Source: CAZMNY01 sp964567745 (GTDB lineage Bacteria > Planctomycetota > Planctomycetia > Pirellulales > Pirellulaceae). From it: 64,000 nucleotides of DNA. This document shows positions 43,337 to 52,760 of the stretch, one piece after another. Below the pieces are notes generated by a model. That model did no database searches, was not told where the DNA came from, and saw only the letters and a list, made by a program, of their open reading frames with translations. Position 1 is the first letter of the stretch; the number at the start of each line of letters is the position of its first letter. The position numbers and the translations under genes are program-made. The DNA lies in contig CAZMNY010000011.1 of assembly GCA_964567745.1 (NCBI GenBank), positions 1-64,000 of the forward strand, given 5' to 3'.

Positions 43337-45695
43337 TGCTTGTCTTCCGGATCAAGAAGGGTTTGCTGTGCACGATTCCCCGCACCAACACGCTGAAACG
43401 ATAGTCATTCTTCTTTAGATCGGCAACAATTTCGTCCACCGTGCATGTATCTGGCAATGTCAGTCCGCGGCCCAGGCCGTAGGTAAGCATTTTGCGGGTC
43501 AGGAGTTTGGCGAATTCATCCTTGCGTTTCTTCAGAATGACGACAAGCTCAGTCGGTCCCTTGAATGACTCGCCACTTGGCAATTTGCCTCCTGAGTCGA
43601 CTTCGACGCCCTCCGCTTTGGTCCGCCAACGTCCGATCGGGTCGAAATTTTCGAAGCCGAAACCGAGCGGATCGAGCGTGTCATGACAAGACGCGCAAGC
43701 TGGCGACTCGCGGTGGATGCGAAGCTGGTCACGAAGCGATGTCGCTCCCGACTTCTTGGCGCCTTCTTCCAACGAAGGCACATCGGCGGGAGGATCGGGC
43801 AGCTGCACGCCCAAGATGTTGTCCAGAATCCACGCTCCCCGCCGCACGAGCGACGTTCGGTCGGGATTCGACGTAATCGTGAGAATACTGCCGTGGGTCA
43901 ACACGCCCGCGCGCTGGTTCGACGGCAGCGACACTCGCCGCATCTCGGCGCCTTGGACTCCTGAAATCTGGTAGTGCTTCGCGAGACGTTCGTTGACGAA
44001 GGTGTAATTCGCATCGAGAAAATCGAGCAGGCTGCGGTCATTGGTGAATATCTCCGCGATGACCGCCTTGGTCTCAGCGACCATATCCGCTCGCAATTCG
44101 GGGGTGAACTCTGGAAACAGCTTCTTGTCCGGAGTTGCCTCGACGATGTTGCTCAAGGTCAACCATTGGCTTGCGAAGTTGTCGACAAGGGCTTGTGATT
44201 TAGGATCAGCGAGCATTCGCGTCACCTGCTCGTCCAGCACTTTGGGCTCGTGCAATCGCCCTTGGGCGGCTATTTCGAACAACGTCGCGTCGGGCATGCT
44301 GCTCCACAGAAAGTAGGAGAGCCGAGAGGCGAGTTCATAGTCGTTGAGCGCGTGCTGCGTTTGGCCCGATGGCGGCTCTTGTTCAACTCGAAAAAGGAAA
44401 TTGGGCGAGACGAGGATTCCTTGCAGTGCGACTTGAATTCCCTTTTCAAACGAGTCGCCGCGGTCCACGACAAATTCGACAACCTTCACGAGCCGGTCAA
44501 CTTCGACATCGTCGACCGGACGACGGAACGCCCGAGGCATCAGGCGATTGAGGATTTCCCGCGCCGCTTGCTCAACGGACTTCTTTTCGCTCGGCGTGAC
44601 GAAGACGAGTCGCTGATGAACTTCCGGCGGCGGCGCATCGGTCGGTCCTTGGATTTCGATGTATCTTACCGCCAGATTGCGATCGCGATCCTTTGGGTTC
44701 TTCGCCTTGGGGTTGTAGTAGTCGTTGACGAACGCCGCTTCGATGACACGGCTGCCTTTGGACAACTTGAGATTGACTTCATAGGTCGCTGGCTGTCGCT
44801 GCCCCTTGACGTCATGCGTTGTAATTGACTTGCCGTCGACTCGAATTTCCATGCGAGCGAGCTCGCCGCCCGCTTGATCGGCTGCTGCCTCCACGCGAAT
44901 GATATACTCGCCGTCCGCCTGTACGTCATGGCGATGAATCGCCGATCCCGTGGAGCTCATTTGCATCCACTCGCCGCGAACTTGGCCTGCGCCGCCGCCC
45001 TTGAGTTTGGCTGCCTCAAACCGCTGCCGGCCTCGCCCCGACTTGTCGGTCATGATCGCAGCGGAGGCAATCCGCTCGGAAGCGTCGACGTATTTTTCAA
45101 ACAAGAGCGGAGGCAGCGAGAGGACGTCGGCGATGTTGCTGAAACCGTATCCTACGTCGTCCGAAGGAAAGTCCTTCGCAGGGTCAATATCGACACCCAG
45201 CAAATCGCGGACGGTGTTGTTGTACTCCGTTCGATTCAGCCGATGAATTGTCACTTGGCCCGCATCGTCAACGACGTCGCAGTCGACGTGATAGAGCTTG
45301 AGTTCGAGCCAGGTCGCGACGCTGTTTCTTTCCGCTTCCGTCGGGCGGTCGTCATGATCCTTGGGCGGCATCATGTCCGAACTCATCATTCGCAGAGCTT
45401 TCTCCCAGATCTCCCGGTTCCTTAAGACTTGTCCCGACTCGCTGAGACCGTGAAACGAAACGTCGCCCTCGGCTCCGTCTTCCCCGTGGCAATCGAGACA
45501 ATATTTTTCAATCAACGGCAAGACTCGGGACTTGAATTCCTTGTCGGTCGCGAATTTCTTCGCTTTCGATTGCTCAACTGCGCATAGCGGAGAAGCAACC
45601 GATGCCGCGACGAACAATGCGGTGACGCAAAACGAAGTCGACAAGGTCGCGCGCGTGCGAAGCAAGAGCAGAGTCGGCTTGAGGAAAGCAAACAT
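43329..45695 (-). CDS. DUF1587/1592/1588/1585-type planctomycete cytochrome protein
   Basis: A 788-residue exported protein. An N-terminal c-type heme site (CLDCHGEDG near residue 75) is followed by DUF1587 (VTIHRLNRTEYNNTVRDLLG), a carbohydrate-binding-like beta-sandwich (about 240-360), DUF1595/1592 (VSPNFLFRVEQEPP, ELASRLSYFLWSSMPD), DUF1588 (RRGAWILDNILGVQLPDPP; CASCHDTLDPLGFGFENFDP) and DUF1585 at the C-terminus (RKMLTYGLGRGL). It is coupled to the DUF1552 gene. A promoter with an adjacent 14-bp operator-like motif lies at 45779-45823. Confidence 0.92.
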   Translation of the reverse strand: MFAFLKPTLLLLRTRATLSTSFCVTALFVAASVASPLCAVEQSKAKKFATDKEFKSRVLPLIEKYCLDCHGEDGAEGDVSFHGLSESGQVLRNREIWEKALRMMSSDMMPPKDHDDRPTEAERNSVATWLELKLYHVDCDVVDDAGQVTIHRLNRTEYNNTVRDLLGVDIDPAKDFPSDDVGYGFSNIADVLSLPPLLFEKYVDASERIASAAIMTDKSGRGRQRFEAAKLKGGGAGQVRGEWMQMSSTGSAIHRHDVQADGEYIIRVEAAADQAGGELARMEIRVDGKSITTHDVKGQRQPATYEVNLKLSKGSRVIEAAFVNDYYNPKAKNPKDRDRNLAVRYIEIQGPTDAPPPEVHQRLVFVTPSEKKSVEQAAREILNRLMPRAFRRPVDDVEVDRLVKVVEFVVDRGDSFEKGIQVALQGILVSPNFLFRVEQEPPSGQTQHALNDYELASRLSYFLWSSMPDATLFEIAAQGRLHEPKVLDEQVTRMLADPKSQALVDNFASQWLTLSNIVEATPDKKLFPEFTPELRADMVAETKAVIAEIFTNDRSLLDFLDANYTFVNERLAKHYQISGVQGAEMRRVSLPSNQRAGVLTHGSILTITSNPDRTSLVRRGAWILDNILGVQLPDPPADVPSLEEGAKKSGATSLRDQLRIHRESPACASCHDTLDPLGFGFENFDPIGRWRTKAEGVEVDSGGKLPSGESFKGPTELVVILKKRKDEFAKLLTRKMLTYGLGRGLTLPDTCTVDEIVADLKKNDYRFSVLVRGIVHSKPFLIRKTSNE

Positions 45696-45778
45696 GAACG
45701 ACCTCGCAGTAGGTGGGGCTGCGGTGGAGGGCTTGGCGGGAGGTCCGTTTCACTCGCAGCCTTGCGAGCAATTCTTGA

Positions 45779-45823
45779 GGACCTTGGTGTCCATATTATG
45801 CTGACTCGCGCTGCCCATGTCCA
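45779..45823 (-). promoter_or_regulatory. Promoter plus 14-bp operator-like site of DUF1592/DUF1552 operon
   Basis: On the minus strand TGGACA (45823-45818), 17-bp spacer, CATAAT (45800-45795), 2 bp, then the motif, which reads GGACCTTGGTGTCC on the plus strand at 45779-45792. The gene starts 84 bp further on. Confidence 0.55.
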
Positions 45824-45985
45824 GTTCACGACCCGTGCGAGGGGGGGGGCTTCCGGCGATTCCGTGAGCAGACCGCGTCCTGGACTGGGTTTACGATCGT
45901 CGACGTGAGGCGCGCCACTTGTTGGCAAACCGATGCAGAATGGCCGCTGGACTCGCTGGAGGCCCCGGTCGCAATCGCAAGTCGA

Positions 45986-47362
45986 TTAGCTGATGATGTC
46001 GTGGACGACGTTGCCGTGAATATTTGTCAGCCGGAAATCTCGCCCGCCGTAACGGTAAACGAGTTTGGTGTGATCGAGTCCGAGCAAATGAAGCATGGTC
46101 GCGTGCAGGTCGTGCAGATGGACAACGCCGTCGACCGCCTGGTAGCCAAGCTCGTCGGTGGCGCCGTGAGTCAGTCCGCCTCGCGTCCCGCCGCCGGCCA
46201 GCCAAGCCGTGTAGCCTTCGGCGTTGTGGTCTCGCCCTTTGGCTTCTTTACCGTCGAGAACTTGGGTCTCCGGCGTTCGGCCGAATTCTCCCGTCCACAG
46301 CACAAGCGTGTCTTCGAGCAGTCCGCGTTGAGCGAGGTCGGTTAGCAGAGCTGAAATCGGTTGGTCAATTTGCTCGGCTTTGGACTTGAAGTTTTGCAAG
46401 TTGCTATGGTGGTCCCAGCCGCTGTTGCTGACTTCAACGAAACGAACACCCGATTCAACGAGACGACGAGCTAACAAACATTGCCGGCCGAAGTCGTCGG
46501 TTTTTGACTTGTTGATGCCATACATGTCGAGCGTCGATTTGGTCTCTTTGCCGATGTCGAGCACATTGGGCACGGCCGATTGCATTCGCTGGCTCAGTTC
46601 GAGCGAATCGATTACGCCGCGTACATCTTCGGTTTGACCCAATAGGCGCTTGTTCATGCGCTGAGCCAGGTCGAGCGTCGCTTGCGCGTTGTCGGGCGAC
46701 AGGCTGTGGTTCGGCGCCAGGTTGCTGATCGACGCGCTTTTAACCGCTTGGCCGTCCCAGCCGAGCCGCGTCGCCTGAAACGTGCTTGGCAAGAACGCAC
46801 TTCCATAGTTGGCCGGCCCGCCGAAGGTGCGAGTCGGTTTGATTGTGAAGAAGCCAGGCAAGTTCTGGTTTTCTGTTCCGAGTCCGTAGAGCACCCACGA
46901 TCCGAACGACGGGCGGACGAACTGGAATTCGCCAGTGTGCAGCATCGGGATCGCGATTGGGTGGGCGCGGCTTGTCGTCTGCATCCCGTTGAGCATACAG
47001 AGTCGATCGACATGCTGAGCCAAATGCGGAAACGCCTCGGACGCCCACATGCCGCTCTCGCCATGCTGCTTGAATTTGTACAGCGGAGCGAGCAGTTTGC
47101 GTTTCTTGATCCCCGTCTTGCCGTTCCGCGCCGCCAGATGTGGCTTGTAGTCGAACGACTCGAACTGGGATGGGCCGCCGTTGATGAACAAGAAGATGAC
47201 CCGTTTCGCTCGCGGGGCGAAGTGGGGTGTCTTGGGCGCGAGCAACCCCGCGTCCGCCGACACGGGGTCCATTCCTGTCAGCATTAGGGAGCCGAGTCCG
47301 CAAGAGCCCGCCTTGAGCCAATCTCGCCGCGACAGCATCGGCTGCGATGATTTTTCTCTCAT
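45986..47362 (-). CDS. DUF1501 Tat-exported protein
   Basis: ATG 47362 is preferred over GTG 47386 because AGAGGAG lies between them. The 458-residue product begins with a Tat signal (LSRRDWLKAGSCGLGSLML). DUF1501 motifs: VIFLFINGGPSQFESFDYKP, LNGMQTTSRAHPIAIPMLH, DDFGRQCLLARRLVESGVRF, SNSGWDHHSNL, LVLWTGEFGRTPE, GRDHNAEGYTAWLAGGGTRG. It lies 61 bp after the DUF1549/1553 gene and is the third gene of the 51.4-46.0 kb minus-strand operon, which has a DUF1501 on each side of the cytochrome. Confidence 0.92.
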   Translation of the reverse strand: MREKSSQPMLSRRDWLKAGSCGLGSLMLTGMDPVSADAGLLAPKTPHFAPRAKRVIFLFINGGPSQFESFDYKPHLAARNGKTGIKKRKLLAPLYKFKQHGESGMWASEAFPHLAQHVDRLCMLNGMQTTSRAHPIAIPMLHTGEFQFVRPSFGSWVLYGLGTENQNLPGFFTIKPTRTFGGPANYGSAFLPSTFQATRLGWDGQAVKSASISNLAPNHSLSPDNAQATLDLAQRMNKRLLGQTEDVRGVIDSLELSQRMQSAVPNVLDIGKETKSTLDMYGINKSKTDDFGRQCLLARRLVESGVRFVEVSNSGWDHHSNLQNFKSKAEQIDQPISALLTDLAQRGLLEDTLVLWTGEFGRTPETQVLDGKEAKGRDHNAEGYTAWLAGGGTRGGLTHGATDELGYQAVDGVVHLHDLHATMLHLLGLDHTKLVYRYGGRDFRLTNIHGNVVHDIIS

Positions 47363-47423
47363 GATGAACTGCTCCTCTGGGATCACTAGTTATTGCTACT
47401 CGTGAGTGGATGCGCCGAAGAGT

Positions 47424-50018
47424 TTACGGTGCGTCGACGAGGTATCGGAATTCGGCAGTGGTAAACAGCGTGTGGAACCACGCAGCCCAGGCATCGACGT
47501 CGCGATTGGGCGAGTCCGCCTTGGCTGACGCGCGAACCTGATTGACCAGTTCTAAGGCGGCCGTCCGTTCATCGTCCAGCGCGGACCGTCCCAGAGCCCA
47601 TCTCGTCGCCAACTCAGCTCGCTGTCCATCGTCGGTCGCATCCTTCGAAGCGAGCAATCTCCGAGCCGCATGCTTCGTTTGCTCGACGACGAACTTCGAG
47701 TTGCGCATGTACAAGGCCTGTGACGGCACGTTCGTTACCGACCGACCTCCGCTAACCAAACTGGGCGAAGGGAAATCGAAGAGATCGAAGAGCTCAGGAA
47801 TGTAATCGCGAACCACGGGAAGATAGACGCTTCGATGGTTACTTGGGGGCTGAATCTTGTTTGTCGGGATGCTCCGTGCAAGCTTGTCGCCGAGTCCCGT
47901 AACCGTCGAACCGACGGGGCGTTTCAAGTCGATCTGACCGCTTACCGCGAGGATCGCATTGCGAATGGCTTCCGCTTCAAGCCGACGCGGCGCGGCTCGC
48001 CAGAAGTGATGATTGTCGGGATCGACCTCGGCGTTGCCCGGATGTTGCGCGCTGCTCAACTGATAGGAGCGGCTGAGCATGATGGCTCGAATCATCTTCT
48101 TGACCGACCATTTCTCACGAACGAATTGAATCGCCAGGGCGTCGAGCAGTTGCGGATGGCTCGGCGCCTTGCCGATCATGCCAAAGTTGTCCACGCTGGC
48201 GACCAAGCCTCGACCAAATAGGTGATGCCAGATTCGGTTGACCATGACTCGAGCCGTGAGTGGATTGTCGGGTCGAGTGATCCATTCGGCCAATTCCAGC
48301 CGCCCGCTTCCAGACTGGATCTTCGGCGTTTCCGCGGTTGTGACCGCCGTCAAAAAGCCCCGCGGCGCCACATCGCCTAGGTCTCGAAAATTTCCGCGTA
48401 CGGCGACTTTGGTGTCGGCGGGCTTGGCCCGATCGCGAGCACTCATCGCATACTGTGGGCGAGGCGGCTTCTTGGATTTGAGTTGTTCCGCTTGCGTCTT
48501 GAGCGACGCGGACTGTTTCTTGAGTTTCGCCGTGAGTTCAGCGGCGGCCTGCAGTTTTTCAACCGCTTCGTCCAACGCTTGTTGGACGGCCGGGTCGGCG
48601 CCATCGGATTCCGTTGCCGCTGCCGCTTGAGCCAGTTTTTCCGCCTTCGCCTTACCAGCCGCGGCCACTTTCTCGGCGTCCGCCGCTTTCTTCAGCTCCG
48701 CGTCGCTGGCCGCCAACGCTTTCGCGGCATCTTGGACTTTCTTGTCGTGTGCTTCTGCGGCGGCATGCCTTGCCTCGGCGTTTTCGCCAATCGGCAACAG
48801 GTCCGTGGGATTGTTGCTGTACTTTTGTTTGATCGTCCCGAAGAGCGGTTCAGTGCTGAGGAAGATTCCGGCCAGCGAGTAATAGTCTTTGGTCGGGATC
48901 GGATCAAACTTATGATCGTGACATCGAGCGCAAGCGACCGTCATGGCCAGCGTCGCGCGGAAAACCGTGTTGATTTGATCGTCGACGACATCCATCCGAA
49001 ACTCAGTGCCGCTCGAATTGTGCCGCTTGGGGCCGAACGACAAGATGCTGGTAGCCACGTGTCGGGCTTGCCGATGTTGAGCCGTCTCGTTCTTGTCGGG
49101 AGTCAACAAGTCGCCCGCGATCTGCTCGCGTACAAACTGGTCATACGGTTTGTCGCTGTTCAGCGAATCGATGACGTAGTTGCGGTAGGGCCAAGCGTGC
49201 GGATAGGTGAAGTTAAACTCCATTCCGCTCGATTCAGCGAACCTCACGACATCGAGCCAGTGGCGGCCCCACCGTTCGCCAAATTGAGGCGAATCGAGGA
49301 GTCGATCGATCAGCTTGGCGAGTGCTTCCGGCGAGTCATCATTAACGAATTGATCGACGTCTGCGGGCGAGGGCGGCAGGCCAACCAAGTCGAAGTAGAT
49401 GCGTCTGACGAGCGTCCGTCGGTTTGCGTCAGCGACCGGTTGCAAACCAGCGGCTTCCATCTTGGCGAGCACATAGCGATCGATGTCGCCTCGCGGCCAG
49501 TCGGTCCGCTTTACCTTCGGCGCTGGCGTTGTACGCGGAGCTTGAAACGACCAGTGACGACGGGCCGCCTCAAGACGCTCTTCTTTGACCGTCGGACCGG
49601 TTACTTTGCGCGAATCGGGCGCGCCCAAACGAATCCACTTCTCAAACGAAGCGATCACTTCGTCTGGCAGCTTATGTTTGGGCGGCATGGCGGAGACATC
49701 GGCCTCGTGACGAAGCATGGCGATGAGCGGACTGTTTCCCGCGTCGTGCGCGGTGAGAATCGGACCGGAATCTCCGCCGCGCATCATGCCCATCGGCGAA
49801 TCGAGTTCGAGACCGCCGCCGATTTCCTCGCCCGCCTTCGAATGGCACTCGTAACAATGCTTGACCAAGACCGGCTTGATCTGCTTATCGAAAAGCGCGA
49901 GTCCCTGCGACTGCTTTGACGCGTCTTGGGAACCCTTCTTTGGAGGCTCTTTAGCCCATGCCAAAGTTGTGACGCCTACGGCAATGGTCGCAACCAGAAT
50001 CGGGAAAAGTCGGCCCAT
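47424..50018 (-). CDS. PSCyt1 / DUF1549 / DUF1553 planctomycete cytochrome protein
   Basis: Start ATG 50018 (GAGG about 7 nt upstream; GTG 50024 less likely). 864 residues: signal peptide (1-22); PSCyt1 domain with CYECHSKAGEE (about 55-60); DUF1549 (about 165-375; RTLVRRIYFDLVGLPPSPAD, CARCHDHKFDPIPTKDYY); an Ala/Lys-rich coiled-coil insertion of ~110 residues (about 415-520); DUF1553 (about 570-830; NPLTARVMVNRIWHHLFGRG, VPSQALYMRNSKFV). Downstream in an operon from one DUF1501 gene and upstream of another. Proposed periplasmic redox/catabolic module; the actual reaction is unknown. Confidence 0.92.
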   Translation of the reverse strand: MGRLFPILVATIAVGVTTLAWAKEPPKKGSQDASKQSQGLALFDKQIKPVLVKHCYECHSKAGEEIGGGLELDSPMGMMRGGDSGPILTAHDAGNSPLIAMLRHEADVSAMPPKHKLPDEVIASFEKWIRLGAPDSRKVTGPTVKEERLEAARRHWSFQAPRTTPAPKVKRTDWPRGDIDRYVLAKMEAAGLQPVADANRRTLVRRIYFDLVGLPPSPADVDQFVNDDSPEALAKLIDRLLDSPQFGERWGRHWLDVVRFAESSGMEFNFTYPHAWPYRNYVIDSLNSDKPYDQFVREQIAGDLLTPDKNETAQHRQARHVATSILSFGPKRHNSSGTEFRMDVVDDQINTVFRATLAMTVACARCHDHKFDPIPTKDYYSLAGIFLSTEPLFGTIKQKYSNNPTDLLPIGENAEARHAAAEAHDKKVQDAAKALAASDAELKKAADAEKVAAAGKAKAEKLAQAAAATESDGADPAVQQALDEAVEKLQAAAELTAKLKKQSASLKTQAEQLKSKKPPRPQYAMSARDRAKPADTKVAVRGNFRDLGDVAPRGFLTAVTTAETPKIQSGSGRLELAEWITRPDNPLTARVMVNRIWHHLFGRGLVASVDNFGMIGKAPSHPQLLDALAIQFVREKWSVKKMIRAIMLSRSYQLSSAQHPGNAEVDPDNHHFWRAAPRRLEAEAIRNAILAVSGQIDLKRPVGSTVTGLGDKLARSIPTNKIQPPSNHRSVYLPVVRDYIPELFDLFDFPSPSLVSGGRSVTNVPSQALYMRNSKFVVEQTKHAARRLLASKDATDDGQRAELATRWALGRSALDDERTAALELVNQVRASAKADSPNRDVDAWAAWFHTLFTTAEFRYLVDAP

Positions 50019-50090
50019 GATCACCCTCGCTGTTTGCAGCTTTCAACTCGAAAAGCTCGAACTCCAACGACCGCGTCGCAAAACGCATTG

Positions 50091-51389
50091 TTAAGCCAGC
50101 AAGGCTTTGCGCACTTTGCCTTCTTTGACAATTTCGATCGGTCGATCACCGGGCGCCATCAGCTCCTTGTCGCCGACAATGCCGAGGCAGTGGTAAATCG
50201 TCGTGGCCCAGTCTTCAACGTTCAAAAGGTTTTCTTCCGGTTCGGCGGCGATGGCGTCCGAGGAACCGTAGACGGTCCCACGCTTGATTCCTCCGCCCGC
50301 GAGTACGACGCTAAAGACTTTTGGCCAGTGGTCGCGACCGGCATTGGCGTTGATTTTTGGCGTTCGCCCGAATTCGCTGCAGATTGAAATCAGCGTCGAA
50401 TCCAACAAGCCTCGCTCGTCTAAATCGCGAATCAACGCGGCAAATCCCTGATCGAACGCGGGCACTTGCCCCTTGATCGATCCCTCGATGTTGCCGTGCA
50501 TATCCCAGCTGCCGTATGTCATCGTGACGAAGCGAGCTCCTGCTTCGACTAGCCGCCGAGCCAGCAAGAGCCTAGCTCCTGCAGTGTTCCGGCCATACTG
50601 GTCTCGCACCTTCGGATCTTCTTTGTTCAAGTCGAAAGCGGCTTGAGCGGCTGGCGAACTGATCATGCTGTACGCGCGATCGTAGAATGTGTCGAGCGCG
50701 ACAAGGGCGTCGTCTTTTTCTTTGCTGGCGAAACGGTCGTTGACGATATCGAGAATTTTTCTCCGGGTTTCAAAACGCTTGCCGTCAATGCCCGATGGCA
50801 AGTTCAGGTCGCGAACCTTGAAGCCTCCGCTGGCCGGATCAGAACCGAGACTGAACGGCGCGTAGGATGCGCTGAGGTATCCGGTGCCGGCAAACTGGTT
50901 GGGCTGATTCGGAATACAAATGTACTGAGGCACGTTGTTCCGCGGAGGATACTCGTGAGTCACGATGCTGCCCATGCTGGGGAAATTCAGAATCGGACTT
51001 GGACGATAGCCGGTGAACATATTGTGAGTGCCGCGCTCATGAGCCGCCTCACCATGGCTCATCGATCGACAGATCGTGATCTTGTCCATGACCTGGGCAG
51101 TCTTCGTCCAGGTCTCGTTCAGACGCACACCCGCGACGTTCGTGGCAATGCTGCCCATCGGCCCACGATACTCAAGCGGCGCCACTGGCTTCGGGTCAAA
51201 CGTCTCCTGATGACACATGCCGCCTGGCATGTAGATAAAGATCACACTCTTCGCGGTGCCCTCTTTGCTCTCATAAAACTTAGGCGCGGCTTGGGCCTGT
51301 TTGAGCCGGAGGAAGTTGGGCAGGGTCAGTCCGAGTCCCCCTAGTACTCCAACTTGCAAGGCATCACGGCGGGTCAGGCGGCGATTCAT
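50091..51389 (-). CDS. DUF1501 Tat-exported protein
   Basis: ATG 51389 with GGAGAAC 7 nt upstream and an immediate Tat signal (RRLTRRDALQVGVLGGLGLT) is preferred over a longer frame. 432 residues. Motifs: VIFIYMPGGMCHQETFDPKP, SMSHGEAAHERGTHNMFTGY, YGRNTAGARLLLARRLVEAG, TMTYGSWDMHGNIEG, ISICSEFGRTPKINANAGRD. First gene of the operon that continues with the DUF1549/1553 gene 72 bp away. Its presumed promoter (51668-51696) ends directly at a 14-bp operator-like site, giving a ~260-nt leader. Confidence 0.92.
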   Translation of the reverse strand: MNRRLTRRDALQVGVLGGLGLTLPNFLRLKQAQAAPKFYESKEGTAKSVIFIYMPGGMCHQETFDPKPVAPLEYRGPMGSIATNVAGVRLNETWTKTAQVMDKITICRSMSHGEAAHERGTHNMFTGYRPSPILNFPSMGSIVTHEYPPRNNVPQYICIPNQPNQFAGTGYLSASYAPFSLGSDPASGGFKVRDLNLPSGIDGKRFETRRKILDIVNDRFASKEKDDALVALDTFYDRAYSMISSPAAQAAFDLNKEDPKVRDQYGRNTAGARLLLARRLVEAGARFVTMTYGSWDMHGNIEGSIKGQVPAFDQGFAALIRDLDERGLLDSTLISICSEFGRTPKINANAGRDHWPKVFSVVLAGGGIKRGTVYGSSDAIAAEPEENLLNVEDWATTIYHCLGIVGDKELMAPGDRPIEIVKEGKVRKALLA

Positions 51390-51550
51390 GTTTGTTCTCC
51401 AAATCTCAATTCGGCTGTGGGCGGGGAATAGAAAAATGGACCAGCGAGGAGTCGTGCGGTCTCGAATCCGCGACAGGCGAAGGCAAGGGGCAGTTTGCTT
51501 TGCCTGCTCCTCACTGGTCACAGGAAGGCTGGGTTTGGGGTATCCAGTAA

Positions 51551-51597
51551 AACGACGGTGGGGTGGGGGTCGTCAGGCGGGGAGGCTTGGGGGGCAT
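51551..51597 (+). other. G-run-rich leader segment (potential G-quadruplex)
   Basis: The plus strand carries runs GGGG, GGGGG, GGGG and GGGGGG within 47 bp, inside the presumed leader of the DUF1501 operon. A similar G-rich block lies at about 56992-57014 in the leader of the cytochrome c gene. Structure is only predicted. The rest of the 51390-51736 gap holds the divergent promoter. Confidence 0.4.
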
Positions 51598-51653
51598 GGT
51601 TTGGTTTGAGGTCGAACGAGACCGCATTGGCTCAATCTTGTAACAGGACAAAA

Positions 51654-51696
51654 CGACCTTGACATCCACAATATCGGTGCGAGAATGATCGGTCAA
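51654..51696 (-). promoter_or_regulatory. Promoter plus operator-like site between DUF1501 operon and RIC-like gene
   Basis: Minus strand: TTGACC (51696-51691), 17-bp spacer, TATTGT (51673-51668), directly followed by the motif, which reads CGACCTTGACATCC on the plus strand at 51654-51667. The plus-strand TTGACA inside the motif could also be a -35 for the divergent gene at 51737, so one operator could control both directions. Confidence 0.6.
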
Positions 51697-51736
51697 CTAC
51701 AGAATCCGGTCTGCCGAGCAAAAAAGGGCGGAACTC

Positions 51737-52255
51737 GTGGTGACGACAACGATGGCCCAGGGCCTGCCGAGTGTCAATGAATTGGATTTGGTGATCGAAT
51801 GCGTCACCGAAGCCTATCGGACACCGGTCCACAATCAGCTTGCTCGGATCAGCGATTCGATGAGCAACGTGGCTGCCCGTTACGGGCTGAGCTACCTCGA
51901 TTTGCAGCCGCTGGCCAAGTCGTTCATCGAACTGGAGCGGGCGTTGATGCGGCGGGTTGCCGATCAGGAACAGCGGCTTTTTCCGTCTCTCCGGCAACTC
52001 ATTCGCGGTGACGAATTGAACGGCGATTTTCGCAAGGCATTTCGCGCGGCTGTCGAGGCGAGCAAGTCCAGCGACGAGCGCATTTCGGGAATTCTGAGAG
52101 ACGTCGCTGAACTGACTCAAGGCTACGCGCCAGCTCGAGACGCTGCGAGCATCTACTGCGAGATGATTCATGAACTCGCATCGCTCGACGAACAGACTCG
52201 TGAATGTCTGCAAGCCGAAGCGCGACTGCTTCGGCTCGATGATTTCGAGTGCTAG
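51737..52255 (+). CDS. RIC/hemerythrin-like helical protein lacking metal ligands
   Basis: A 172-residue all-helical protein (GTG 51737; ATG at codon 6 is an alternative). The helix pattern follows the C-terminal domain of ScdA/YtfE 'repair of iron centres' proteins: VTEAYRTPVHNQLARI, then LELERALMRR-like, and DQEQRLFPSLRQL in place of KEEQVLFP. The His residues that bind the two irons in that family are replaced (for example EAYR where E-YH is usual). The N-terminal DUF542 domain with its CC motif is absent. If related, it is a non-catalytic derivative. It shares a promoter region with the DUF1501 operon. Similarity is by pattern only. Confidence 0.5.
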   Translation: MVTTTMAQGLPSVNELDLVIECVTEAYRTPVHNQLARISDSMSNVAARYGLSYLDLQPLAKSFIELERALMRRVADQEQRLFPSLRQLIRGDELNGDFRKAFRAAVEASKSSDERISGILRDVAELTQGYAPARDAASIYCEMIHELASLDEQTRECLQAEARLLRLDDFEC

Positions 52256-52648
52256 GCGGCTCGTCGAGTTGGCCACGAGAAAAAGAGGTTCATCCGGTAT
52301 TTCCGGGGATGGCCGACGCGCAAAGTTTGGGGCGGAAGAAGCGTACTGGACGACGCGTGCTAAAAGGGAACTCACGCGAAGCCGCGGAGAGCGCGAAGAA
52401 GTGAGGTGTGTGGAAAGCGGTTGCGCGCAGTCGTTTCAGGCGAGGCTGCCAAAGGATCAGCAAAGACTGAGTCAGGAAAACGCGAATCCAGTCGTCAGCG
52501 GCTTCTATCTTTTCATCTTGGCGCTCTTCGCGTGCACCTCTCGTCCCGGCTGACTGGCTCGCTCGAGCTTCCCCGGAAAACCGGATGGCCAAAAAAAAGA
52601 CCCCCACGGGCTCGCCCCGTTCCGGTGAATCAGGTTCATCAGCTAACA
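52256..52648. other. Intergenic region, no gene seen
   Basis: About 390 bp without coding signal. It contains a run of the CGCGAAG/CGCGGAG-type low-complexity text common between planctomycete genes (about 52370-52400). It ends at the 56-bp duplication next to selD. Confidence 0.4.
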
Positions 52649-52760
52649 TCGCAAACTCTAGACACGGTGGTCCAACTACGCGCCTCGCAATACCAAGCTG
52701 GTATTCGCAAACTCTAGACACGGTGGTCCAACTACGCGCCTCGCAATACCAAGCTGGTAT
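52649..52760. repeat. 56-bp tandem duplication at the 3' end of selD
   Basis: Two identical 56-bp copies, 52649-52704 and 52705-52760. The right copy contains the last ~9 codons and stop of selD (52732-52760), so the left copy is a duplicated gene end. Each copy contains the inverted repeat ATACCA/TGGTAT around AGC, which may be part of the transcript end. Confidence 0.92.

Noticed and set aside
45779..45985. Small gene between the DUF1592 and DUF1501 genes
   Set aside because: Only promoter-like signals and a G-run were found; no frame with a ribosome-binding site.
48483..49919. 478-codon open frame on the plus strand
   Set aside because: Fully antisense to the DUF1549/DUF1553 gene; Arg/Val/Leu-rich composition typical of a mirror frame, with no recognisable domain.
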